DNA of 7,380 bases from JBGPYM01 sp041493205 (GTDB lineage Bacteria; Bacteroidota; Ignavibacteria; UBA10030; UBA6906), in the NCBI GenBank assembly GCA_041493205.1, contig JBGPYM010000161.1, positions 1 to 7,380 on the forward strand, read 5' to 3'. The notes beneath the pieces are model-generated. The model searched no databases and had not been told where the DNA came from. It saw only the letters and a list, made by a program, of their open reading frames with translations. The position numbers and the translations under genes were made by a program. The number at the start of each line of letters is the position of its first letter. The stretch's first letter is position 1. Of the stretch, positions 1 to 5,670 are shown piece after piece.

Positions 1-337
1 AGAAACCGAGAGCAGAGTGAAAACCGAACTAGCGAAAGGACGTCACTCAACAATTCTCACCGACACAGCGTTGATTGGGGGGAGATCAACCCCGAACTCA
101 GTCGGTGAAAGATGCAAGTGGAAGTGAGTGGTTGATTATGGGGGGAATTTCAGCAAATGTCAAGAGGAGGTAATTGTGTCGGCCAAGTGGCTCGACCGGA
201 AATCGCAAGTTGCCTCGTAGGGAGAATACATGTGCACAAAGGCCGTGGAGCACCCGTTAGAAATGCTTGTCGGCAGGAGGGTAACGTTGTCTGATGTGAT
301 TCTGAAGGGGAAACACGTAGGATTCTACTTGAAACTG
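1..337. other. Gene-free stretch at left edge, no recognisable CDS
   Basis: No reading frame here looks like a gene. Plus frame 1 is interrupted by TGA at 106-108, 133-135 and 291-293, and its short peptides match no family I recognise. The segment lies beyond the terminator of the minus-strand tRNA gene, so that transcript should not enter it. It contains nested inverted repeats (see 42-132) and a further hairpin in which GTCGGCC (178-184) pairs with GGC-T-CGAC (189-196) across an AAGT loop, with one bulged T. It could be part of a structured RNA extending from the left, the relic of a mobile element, or plain intergenic DNA. I looked for group II intron domain V, RNase P and tmRNA landmarks by eye and found none. 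Confidence 0.5.
42..132. other. Nested inverted repeats, possible structured RNA
   Basis: Three helices stack inside one another. The outer CACTCA (44-49) pairs with TGAGTG (125-130) and extends by two G-T pairs outward to 42/132. The middle TCACCGAC (57-64) pairs perfectly with GTCGGTGA (101-108). The inner GTTGAT (70-75) pairs with ATCAAC (85-90). Three co-axial helices of about 8, 8 and 6 pairs within 91 bases are unusual for random sequence and resemble the arm of a structured RNA. The strand cannot be told from pairing alone, and no promoter or terminator for it is visible here. An alternative G-run/C-run pairing (77-80 with 90-93) competes with the inner helix. Chance folding or a decayed palindrome remain possible. 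Confidence 0.25.
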
Positions 338-371
338 AAAAACCCCAGCCGAGAATGCCGACTGGGGTTTT
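338..371 (-). terminator. Intrinsic terminator of the tRNA-fMet gene
   Basis: A perfect 10-bp stem (339-348 with 362-371, AAAACCCCAG against CTGGGGTTTT) encloses a 13-base loop. On the minus strand the 3' arm runs straight into a five-T tract (342-338). It starts 15 bases after the tRNA 3' end at 386, the usual place for a rho-independent terminator of a single-tRNA transcript. The A tract on the other arm means it could also work weakly on the plus strand. Confidence 0.85.
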
Positions 372-385
372 ACAGTAGAATAGTG

Positions 386-458
<73 letters not shown>

Positions 459-468
459 ATCAGTTATC

Positions 469-497
469 AATATAAGCAATGAGGAGGGGGAAGTCAA
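469..497 (-). promoter_or_regulatory. Promoter of the tRNA-fMet gene
   Basis: On the minus strand TTGACT (497-492) and TATATT (474-469) are separated by exactly 17 bases. Each hexamer matches five of six positions of the sigma-70 consensus. Transcription would start near 462, leaving a leader of only a few bases before the mature tRNA 5' end at 458. The same two hexamers and spacing recur at 1565-1593. Confidence 0.75.
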
Positions 498-513
498 GGC
501 GATTGAAATGGCA

Positions 514-550
514 AAGGAAAAGCCACCGGCGGGGACGCCGGTGCTACTAC
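514..550 (-). repeat. GTAG-headed REP-like hairpin, copy 1
   Basis: CACCGGC (524-530) and GCCGGTG (537-543) form a 7-bp stem around the 6-base loop GGGGAC. On the minus strand the stem is preceded by the tetranucleotide GTAG (547-544), the arrangement seen in REP elements acted on by RAYT transposases of the IS200/IS605 group. Positions 514-549 match 5601-5636 at 34 of 36 bases, although the two lie 5 kb apart. The TAG stop codon of the dehydratase gene (549-547) lies in a second, overlapping GTAG. Confidence 0.75.
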
Positions 551-1527
551 AACCACCCTATCTCTTTATACCAGCGCACGGTATCTCGAATACCCTCCTC
601 CAATGTTATTTCCTGCTCATAGCCAAAATCTCGCTTCGCCTTCGATGAATCACACGTCCAGTAATCCTGTACCATGTCGCGCGCTTTTTCGTAGTTGATC
701 AGGGCAGGTTTGCTGCTGAACAACGAGAAGAGTTCGGCAAATGTGGCAATAACGTACACGCCAAACTCAGGGATCCTGAGCCGGAGGGCCATTTTCCCCA
801 AAACTTTCCTGGTGACTTCCCCGACTTCCTTCCAACCGTATATATCCCTGCTGGATATGAAATAGGTCTCTCCCTTCGCCTTCTCACTCTCCGCTGCCAT
901 CACAAATCCGCGAACGAGATCCCCCACATGGATCAAACTGACACATTTCTCGCCCATTCCCACCATCGGCTGCAATCCCTTGCTCATGGTGTTGAAAAAC
1001 TCATAGACATCCTTGTCGCGCGGACCGTATACCGCCGGCGCCCTGATAATTGTCACGGACAACTGCGAGGAAACGGCCCTGCATTCCTCTTCCGCCTGCC
1101 ACTTGCTCTTCCCGTACGTGGTTATCGGGTGCGGTGCAGCATTCTCCGTGATGGGCGTGCGGGATGGACTCGGGCCTACCGCAGTCTGACTGCTGATCTG
1201 CACAAAACGCCGCAGGCCCGGATTGTGCGTCCGCACCGCCTCAAGAATGTTCTTCGTCCCTTTCGTGTTCCCGCGGAAATAGTCTTCCTTTTTCTTTGCC
1301 TTTGTCACACCGGCCGAGTGATACACATAGTCAACGCCTTCCACCGCCTTCCGGAGCGCCTCATCGTCGAATAAATCACCGTACACTCTCTCCACGTTCA
1401 ACCCTTCGAGCCAGACGGTGTCACTTGACCTCCGCAACAAAATGCGGACGGCGTACTTCTTCTTCAGGAGAAGCTCAACCAGGTGACTGCCGATGAACCC
1501 GGTGGCTCCCGTTACGAGCGCCTTCAA
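547..1527 (-). CDS. NAD(P)-dependent epimerase/dehydratase-type reductase, CerR candidate
   Basis: This is an extended short-chain dehydrogenase/reductase of about 326 residues. Numbered from the TTG at 1527, the N-terminus reads MKALVTGATGFIG, with the GxxGxxG dinucleotide-binding motif at 7-13. The serine pair is at 112-113, the catalytic Tyr138 and Lys142 form YGKSK, and RAPAVYGPRD follows at 162-171. This matches the WcaG/3-beta-HSD-like branch, with length usual for the family. The frame is open to a GTG at 1587, but that would add a 20-residue tail before the Rossmann start and lies inside a probable -10 box, so I prefer TTG 1527. No strong ribosome binding site marks either start. Divergence from the serine palmitoyltransferase gene suggests the 3-keto reduction step of ceramide synthesis, as for Caulobacter CerR. 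The substrate is inferred; sugar-nucleotide or sterol-type substrates remain possible. It ends in two stop codons (TAG TAG). Confidence 0.85.
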   Translation of the reverse strand: MKALVTGATGFIGSHLVELLLKKKYAVRILLRRSSDTVWLEGLNVERVYGDLFDDEALRKAVEGVDYVYHSAGVTKAKKKEDYFRGNTKGTKNILEAVRTHNPGLRRFVQISSQTAVGPSPSRTPITENAAPHPITTYGKSKWQAEEECRAVSSQLSVTIIRAPAVYGPRDKDVYEFFNTMSKGLQPMVGMGEKCVSLIHVGDLVRGFVMAAESEKAKGETYFISSRDIYGWKEVGEVTRKVLGKMALRLRIPEFGVYVIATFAELFSLFSSKPALINYEKARDMVQDYWTCDSSKAKRDFGYEQEITLEEGIRDTVRWYKEIGWL

Positions 1528-1564
1528 GGGAATTGTGCTTCGGGATATGAGGGAGGGATTTGCG

Positions 1565-1593
1565 TTGACTTTTTTTGCCACTTCCACTATATT
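1565..1593 (+). promoter_or_regulatory. Promoter of the spt operon
   Basis: TTGACT (1565-1570), a 17-base spacer and TATATT (1588-1593) give a start point near 1600 and a leader of about 94 bases before the ATG at 1694. The hexamers and spacing are identical to those of the tRNA-fMet promoter in this window. Its -10 box overlaps that of the opposing promoter at 1586-1614. Confidence 0.65.
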
Positions 1594-1614
1594 GAGTTAA
1601 TTCCTAAAAAGCAA
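1586..1614 (-). promoter_or_regulatory. Candidate promoter of the divergent reductase gene
   Basis: On the minus strand TTGCTT (1614-1609) and TATAGT (1591-1586) are 17 bases apart. The -10 box matches consensus at five of six positions, but the -35 at only three. The predicted start near 1579 lies downstream of the GTG at 1587, which supports the later TTG start at 1527. The -10 box shares the four bases 1588-1591 with the -10 box of the plus-strand promoter, so polymerase could probably occupy only one at a time. Confidence 0.4.
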
Positions 1615-1693
1615 TCCTGCACGCTGCGCCGTAACCTGAACCGGCTCAACGACTTCGCGCAGCGATCGCGCCACCCACACCGACCGCCCAATC

Positions 1694-2926
1694 ATGGATC
1701 AAACGACTGTTACCAAGGAAACCAAAAAAGCGACCGATCTTTTTGAGAAATGCTGGACGTTTACCCGCGCCGATGAAATAAAGGCGAGCGGCTATTATCC
1801 GTATTTCCGGCCTATCGAGGAGAATGAGGGGCCCGTCGTAAAGATCGAAGGGCGGAAGATGATCATGGCGGGCTCGAACAACTACCTCGGGCTGACCGCC
1901 GATCCGCGCGTCAAGAAAGCAGCAATCGATGCCATCGAAAAATACGGAACCGGATGTTCGGGCTCCCGTTACCTCACGGGAACGCTGGACCTGCATATCC
2001 AATTGGAGGAACGCCTTGCGGCCTTCTTCGGCAAAGAGGCGTGCCTCCTCTATAGTACCGGCTATCAGACGGCACAGGGCATCATCCCGACCCTTGTGAC
2101 AAAAGGCGAATACGTCGTGTCCGACCGGGATAACCATGCGTGCATCGTGGCGGGCAACCTGATGGCCAAAGGGGCCTTCGCCGAAATGGTCCGCTACAAA
2201 CACGACGATATGGATGACCTCGAACGCGTGCTCTCGCGGCTGCCCGAGCATGCAGCGAAACTCGTCGTGAGCGACGGCGTGTTCAGCACCTCCGGCACGA
2301 TCGTCAACCTCCCGGCACTCGTCAAGGCCGCCCACAGACACAACGCACGCATCCTCATCGACGATGCTCACGCCACGGGCGTGATCGGGAAGGGCGGACG
2401 CGGCACGGCGAGCCACTTCGGTCTTGAAAAAGAAGTGGACTTGACGATGGGGACATTCAGCAAGACGTTCGCATCGCTCGGCGGATTCGTGGTCGGCGAC
2501 AAAGCCATCATCAACTGGCTGAAGCATCAGGCCCCTGCACTCATTTTCAGCGCTAGCCCCACCCCGGCCTCCGTCGCTGCAGCCCTCGCTTCGCTCGCCA
2601 TCCTGGAAGCTGAACCGTGGCGCATTGAGCGGTTGATTGCCAATGCGAAGAAAATGCGCGAAGGATTTATCACAATGGGATTCCACGTCATCGAGGGGCA
2701 AACGGGCATCGTGCCGGTGATCATCGGCGACGACCCCAACACGTTCATCTTCTGGCGGGCTCTGTTCGATGCAGGCGTCTTCGTGAACGCATTCATCAGC
2801 CCCGGCGTCCCCAACGGCATGCAGATGCTTCGTACCAGCTATATGGCCTCCCATGAAGCACAACATCTCGACAAGATTCTTGAGGTGTTTGGGGAGATTG
2901 GGAAAAAGTTGGGAGTGATTCATTAA
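1694..2926 (+). CDS. spt: Serine palmitoyltransferase-like alpha-oxoamine synthase
   Basis: This 410-residue pyridoxal-phosphate enzyme (fold type I) belongs to the family of BioF, Kbl, HemA and Spt. It would condense an acyl thioester with serine to give 3-ketosphinganine, the first step of sphingolipid synthesis, in the cytosol. Visible landmarks are NNYLGL (62-67), GSRYLTGT (90-97), ring-stacking His148 in DNHAC, DDAHATG with cofactor-binding Asp223 and His226, and GTFSKTFAS with Schiff-base Lys257. The opening GYYPYFRPIE (33-42) and INWLKH and FSASPTP later on are like Bacteroidota serine palmitoyltransferases rather than BioF or Kbl. ATG 1694 is the only usable start, because an in-frame TGA lies upstream at 1637; no clear ribosome binding site precedes it. 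The stop overlaps the next start (TAATG), pointing to translational coupling. BioF-like or glycine C-acetyltransferase activity is the main alternative. Confidence 0.88.
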   Translation: MDQTTVTKETKKATDLFEKCWTFTRADEIKASGYYPYFRPIEENEGPVVKIEGRKMIMAGSNNYLGLTADPRVKKAAIDAIEKYGTGCSGSRYLTGTLDLHIQLEERLAAFFGKEACLLYSTGYQTAQGIIPTLVTKGEYVVSDRDNHACIVAGNLMAKGAFAEMVRYKHDDMDDLERVLSRLPEHAAKLVVSDGVFSTSGTIVNLPALVKAAHRHNARILIDDAHATGVIGKGGRGTASHFGLEKEVDLTMGTFSKTFASLGGFVVGDKAIINWLKHQAPALIFSASPTPASVAAALASLAILEAEPWRIERLIANAKKMREGFITMGFHVIEGQTGIVPVIIGDDPNTFIFWRALFDAGVFVNAFISPGVPNGMQMLRTSYMASHEAQHLDKILEVFGEIGKKLGVIH

Positions 2927-4044
2927 TGAGCGAAGTATCTGTCCGAACTGTTCTTTCGAAGGCTGACGAGAAGAAGTTCATCAAGTTCCAGTGGGCGCCC
3001 TACAAGGGAAACCCGTACTGGGTGCCGCCGCTCTGGATGGACCGGCGCAAACTCATCGACCGGAAAAACAACCCGTTCTACCGGCACGCGGCAATGGAGA
3101 TGTTTCTCGCCGAACGGAAGGGGGCTGTCGTCGGCCGCATTGCTGCCATCGTCAACGATAATCATAATAAAGAGCACGAAGAAAACATCGGCTTTTTCGG
3201 TTTTTTTGAGTGCATCGACGACCAGCCGGTCGCGAACGCTCTGTTCGATGCAGCGGTGCAATGGCTCAGGGGGCGCGGGGTCACAGCCGTCCGCGGACCC
3301 GCCAGCCCGTCGGTCAACGACGAGTATGGCCTCCTGATCGAAGGCTTCGACCGCCTGCCGGCGGTTCTCATGACGTACAACCCGCCCTACTACCAGCGGC
3401 TGGTTGAGTCGTACGGCTTCACCAAGGCGCAGGACCTGTTCGCGTATTACATTCACAAGGACAAGGTATTCAACGAGCGTTTTTCCCGGATCGCCGAAAT
3501 CGTCAACAAGCGCGAGAGCCTGAAAATCCGGCAGCTCGACATGAAAAAATTCGACGAGGAAGTGGGGCTCATCCGTGATCTCTACAGCCGCGGATGGTCG
3601 AGAAACTGGGGCGAGGTGCCGATGACGGAGGACGAATTCAATTACGTCGCAAAAGACCTCAAGCCCGTCGTCGATCCCCGCCTGGTGATCATCGCGGAGT
3701 CCAAAGGGAACCCGGTCGGCTTCGGCATGACGCTGCCCGATCTCAACCAGATCCTTGTGCACAACAAGAGGGGATGGCTGATTCCGGCACTCGTCAGAAT
3801 GTTGTTGTTCAAGAAAAAGATCGACCGGGTGAGGATCATCATCCTCGGCGTGCTCCCGGAATTTGCGAACACCGGGATCGGCGCTGCGCTCTTCTACGAA
3901 ACCGGCCGCCGCTGCGTGGCATACGGATACCCCCACGGCGAGGCGAGCTGGGTGAACGAGGACAATGTCATGATGAATCGCGGGGCGGAGCTGATGCAGG
4001 GAATCGTCGACAAGCGGTACCGGGTGTACCAAAAGCCGTTATAA
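2926..4044 (+). CDS. GNAT-fold acyltransferase, candidate bacterial ceramide synthase
   Basis: The protein has 372 residues. The C-terminal half carries the GNAT acyl-CoA site: LGVLPEFANTGIGAAL (307-322) has the P-loop-like GxGxA turn, followed by EASWVNEDN (339-347). The N-terminal half holds VVGRIAAI (68-75), GFFGFFE (89-95), VRGPASPSVNDEYGLL (122-137) and MTYNPPYY (149-156), a block I associate with a family usually annotated as GNAT or hypothetical N-acetyltransferase. The start codon overlaps the spt stop by one base, and GGAG at 2912-2915 could serve as its ribosome binding site. Being coupled to spt, it most likely N-acylates the sphingoid base or its 3-keto precursor, the role of bCerS in Caulobacter. 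No signal peptide or membrane helix is evident. The GNAT assignment is firm; the ceramide synthase role is inferred from context. Confidence 0.85.
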   Translation: MSEVSVRTVLSKADEKKFIKFQWAPYKGNPYWVPPLWMDRRKLIDRKNNPFYRHAAMEMFLAERKGAVVGRIAAIVNDNHNKEHEENIGFFGFFECIDDQPVANALFDAAVQWLRGRGVTAVRGPASPSVNDEYGLLIEGFDRLPAVLMTYNPPYYQRLVESYGFTKAQDLFAYYIHKDKVFNERFSRIAEIVNKRESLKIRQLDMKKFDEEVGLIRDLYSRGWSRNWGEVPMTEDEFNYVAKDLKPVVDPRLVIIAESKGNPVGFGMTLPDLNQILVHNKRGWLIPALVRMLLFKKKIDRVRIIILGVLPEFANTGIGAALFYETGRRCVAYGYPHGEASWVNEDNVMMNRGAELMQGIVDKRYRVYQKPL

Positions 4045-4081
4045 CGCTCAGCTGTTTTCCACTACGATCACGAGGTCCACT

Positions 4082-5008
4082 ATGCCTGTCAAGAAAGTAG
4101 AAAAGATCTGGATGAACGGGAAACTCGTCAACTGGGACGATGCAAATATCCACGTCCTTTCCCACGTCATTCACTACGGCTCTTCCTGGTTTGAAGGCAT
4201 CCGCTGTTACGAGACCGCCAAAGGGCCGGCCATCTTCCGGCTGGACCGCCATCTGAGGCGACTGTTCGATTCCGTGAAGATCTACCGGACCGAGATCCCG
4301 TTCACCGTCAAGCAGATCGAAGATGCGATTTTCGAGACCATCCGCGTCAATAAAATGCGGGAGTGTTACATACGCCCGATCGTGTACCGCGGCTATGGCG
4401 ACGTCGGGGTCAACCCGCTGCCCTGCCCCGTGGACGTCACCATCGCCGTCTGGGAATGGGGAAGCTACCTCGGCCCCGAGGCGCTCACGGACGGCATCGA
4501 CGTGTGCGTCTCCACCTGGAACCGCCCTGCACCCAATACTCTGCCGCAGATGGCAAAGGCGGGCGGCAATTATATCCTCTCCCAGCTCATGAAGGTCGAA
4601 GCGCTGCAGGGCGGGTACAAGGAAGCGATCGCGCTCGATGTCAACGGACACATCAGCGAGGGAAGCGGCGAAAACATCTTTGCAGTGAAGGACGGCGTCA
4701 TCTATACGCCCGCAATCTCCTCTTCGCTCCTCCCCGGCGTCACCCGGTCATCGGTCATCACACTGGCCCGCGATGCCGGCATGAACGTCATGGAAGGAAG
4801 CATCCCGCGCGAAATGGTCTACGTCGCCGATGAGCTCTTCTTCACCGGCACGGCGGCGGAGGTCACGCCGATCCGCAGCGTGGACAAGATCAAGGTCGCC
4901 GACGGGAAACCGGGGCCGCTCACGATGCAGCTCCAGAAGTCTTTCTTCGATATCGTCAAGAAAGCCAACGATCCCCACGGGTGGTTGAAGTTCGTCTATA
5001 ACGACTGA
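4082..5008 (+). CDS. ilvE: Branched-chain amino acid aminotransferase
   Basis: This 308-residue fold-type IV pyridoxal-phosphate enzyme interconverts leucine, isoleucine and valine with their 2-oxo acids, using glutamate/2-oxoglutarate. The start WMNGKLVNWDDANIHVLSH (10-28) and HYGSSWFEGIRCY (31-43) are typical. Lys159 in AKAGGNY is the cofactor lysine, at the same number as in E. coli IlvE. Glu193 in SEGSGENIF binds the pyridine nitrogen, and GTAAEVTPI (256-264) forms the phosphate/substrate loop. Length is normal. GAGGT (4072-4076) lies five bases before the ATG. It follows the acyltransferase by 37 bases on the same strand and precedes the stress protein by 24, so all are probably one operon. 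A D-amino acid transaminase or aminodeoxychorismate lyase is less likely given length and motifs. A link to branched-chain lipid primers is inference from position. Confidence 0.93.
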   Translation: MPVKKVEKIWMNGKLVNWDDANIHVLSHVIHYGSSWFEGIRCYETAKGPAIFRLDRHLRRLFDSVKIYRTEIPFTVKQIEDAIFETIRVNKMRECYIRPIVYRGYGDVGVNPLPCPVDVTIAVWEWGSYLGPEALTDGIDVCVSTWNRPAPNTLPQMAKAGGNYILSQLMKVEALQGGYKEAIALDVNGHISEGSGENIFAVKDGVIYTPAISSSLLPGVTRSSVITLARDAGMNVMEGSIPREMVYVADELFFTGTAAEVTPIRSVDKIKVADGKPGPLTMQLQKSFFDIVKKANDPHGWLKFVYND

Positions 5009-5032
5009 TGGCGATTTCACCGGAGGTGCCCC

Positions 5033-5566
5033 ATGAAAAAGAAGAAAGCTGCTCCAAAACGCCGGACCGCACGGACGCCGGCCCGGAAACGTTCAGCAGG
5101 CCGGAAGGCGCGTAGACAGGCAGGCCTCGGCATCCGTTCCATTCTCGTCCCCATCGATTTTTCGGTTCACTCGAAAAACGCTCTCAAGTACGCCATCCCC
5201 ATCGCAGAAAAATTCAGGGCTTCGCTTCACCTGGTCTATGTGGTCGAGCCGACCATTTATCCGGCTGACCTCGGATTCGGCCAAGTGGTGCTGCCGGGCG
5301 TGGAGGATGAATTGCGAGAGAAGGGTGCGGAAGAGCTCGAGACGCTTATACGGAAGGAAATCGGAAAGCGTGTTGCGGCGTCATGCGCGGTCCGGACCGG
5401 AAACCCGCATCAGGAGATCCTCCGCGAGGCGGAAGAACGCGGCGTGAACATGATCGTGGTGGCGACGCACGGACACAGCGGGGTGGAACACATGCTCTTC
5501 GGCAGCACGGCAGACCGCATCGTGCGGAATGCGCGCTGCCCGGTGATGACGATCAGGCCGGAATAG
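5033..5566 (+). CDS. Universal stress protein (UspA family) with basic N-terminal tail
   Basis: The 177-residue protein has a single Usp domain from about residue 34 (IRSILVPIDFS) to the end. Asp42 sits at the nucleotide-binding position of the first strand. The loop ATHGHSGVEHMLFGST near the C-terminus fits the ATP-binding pattern G-2x-G-9x-G-S/T except that the first Gly is Ala; CPVMTIRP is the final strand. Residues 2-30 form an extension in which 15 residues are Lys or Arg, mixed with Ala, Pro and Thr, like histone H1-type tails; most Usp proteins (about 140-160 residues) lack it. A strong ribosome binding site, GGAGGT (5022-5027), lies five bases before this ATG, so the tail is very likely translated. 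The Usp role in stress survival is family knowledge; nucleic-acid or membrane binding by the tail is a guess. It is last in the plus-strand operon. Confidence 0.9.
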   Translation: MKKKKAAPKRRTARTPARKRSAGRKARRQAGLGIRSILVPIDFSVHSKNALKYAIPIAEKFRASLHLVYVVEPTIYPADLGFGQVVLPGVEDELREKGAEELETLIRKEIGKRVAASCAVRTGNPHQEILREAEERGVNMIVVATHGHSGVEHMLFGSTADRIVRNARCPVMTIRPE

Positions 5567-5602
5567 GGAACAGCCACGGGCGAGGGACGCCGGTGCCACG
5601 AA
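5567..5602 (-). repeat. REP-like hairpin, degenerate copy 2
   Basis: This copy starts immediately after the stress-protein stop codon. CACGGGC (5575-5581) and GCCGGTG (5589-5595) pair with one mismatch (G against G at the fourth position) around a 7-base loop, and the head reads GTGG instead of GTAG. Its left arm resembles the copy at 5643-5670 at the mismatched position, while its right arm resembles the copies at 514 and 5603. It therefore looks like a decayed or hybrid unit. It lies in direct tandem with the next copy at an offset of about 36 bases. Confidence 0.6.
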
Positions 5603-5636
5603 GGAACAGCCACCGGCAGGGACGCCGGTGCTACTA
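5603..5636 (-). repeat. GTAG-headed REP-like hairpin, copy 3
   Basis: CACCGGC (5611-5617) and GCCGGTG (5624-5630) form a perfect 7-bp stem around the loop AGGGAC, with GTAG on the minus strand at 5634-5631. It is nearly identical to the copy at 514-550 (34 of 36 bases over 5601-5636) and has the same orientation as the other copies. Confidence 0.75.
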
Positions 5637-5642
5637 GGCCGG

Positions 5643-5670
5643 GTTTGACGGGCGGGGACGCCCGTCCTAC
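5643..5670 (-). repeat. GTAG-headed REP-like hairpin, copy 4, compensated stem
   Basis: GACGGGC (5647-5653) and GCCCGTC (5660-5666) form a perfect 7-bp stem around GGGGAC, with GTAG at 5670-5667 on the minus strand. Compared with copies 1 and 3, the first and fourth base pairs are both swapped from C-G to G-C, so pairing is kept although the sequence changed. The GTAG head supplies the TAG stop codon (5669-5667) of the polyprenyl synthase. With copies 2 and 3 it fills the gap between two convergent operons. No T-tract terminator is visible there, so these hairpins may be all that separates the transcripts. Confidence 0.75.

Noticed and set aside
1..337. Group II intron end, RNase P, tmRNA, or a transposase relic
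   Set aside because: I could not find domain V, the conserved RNase P or tmRNA segments, or any transposase motif in the short open frames, so no name is assigned.
1662..1669. GCGATCGC palindrome in the spt leader, as in cyanobacterial HIP1 sites
   Set aside because: A single 8-base copy in a GC-rich leader is expected by chance, and the protein set does not suggest a cyanobacterium.
1646..2923. 425-codon minus-strand frame opposite spt
   Set aside because: It is an antisense shadow of a GC-rich gene. The protein is rich in His, Asp, Arg and Glu without any recognisable domain, while the plus strand encodes a complete PLP enzyme.
2923..4032. 369-codon minus-strand frame opposite the GNAT-like gene
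   Set aside because: Same kind of antisense shadow; no motif, no ribosome binding site, and the plus-strand frame is translationally coupled to spt.
5567..5666. Classical intrinsic terminator between the convergent operons
   Set aside because: The hairpins are GC-rich, but none is followed by a T-run on either strand, so a rho-independent terminator cannot be claimed.
5567..5670. CRISPR array in the repeat cluster
   Set aside because: Only three imperfect copies, each a self-complementary hairpin with almost no room for spacers; no cas genes; a fourth copy lies 5 kb away. The pattern fits REP-like elements.
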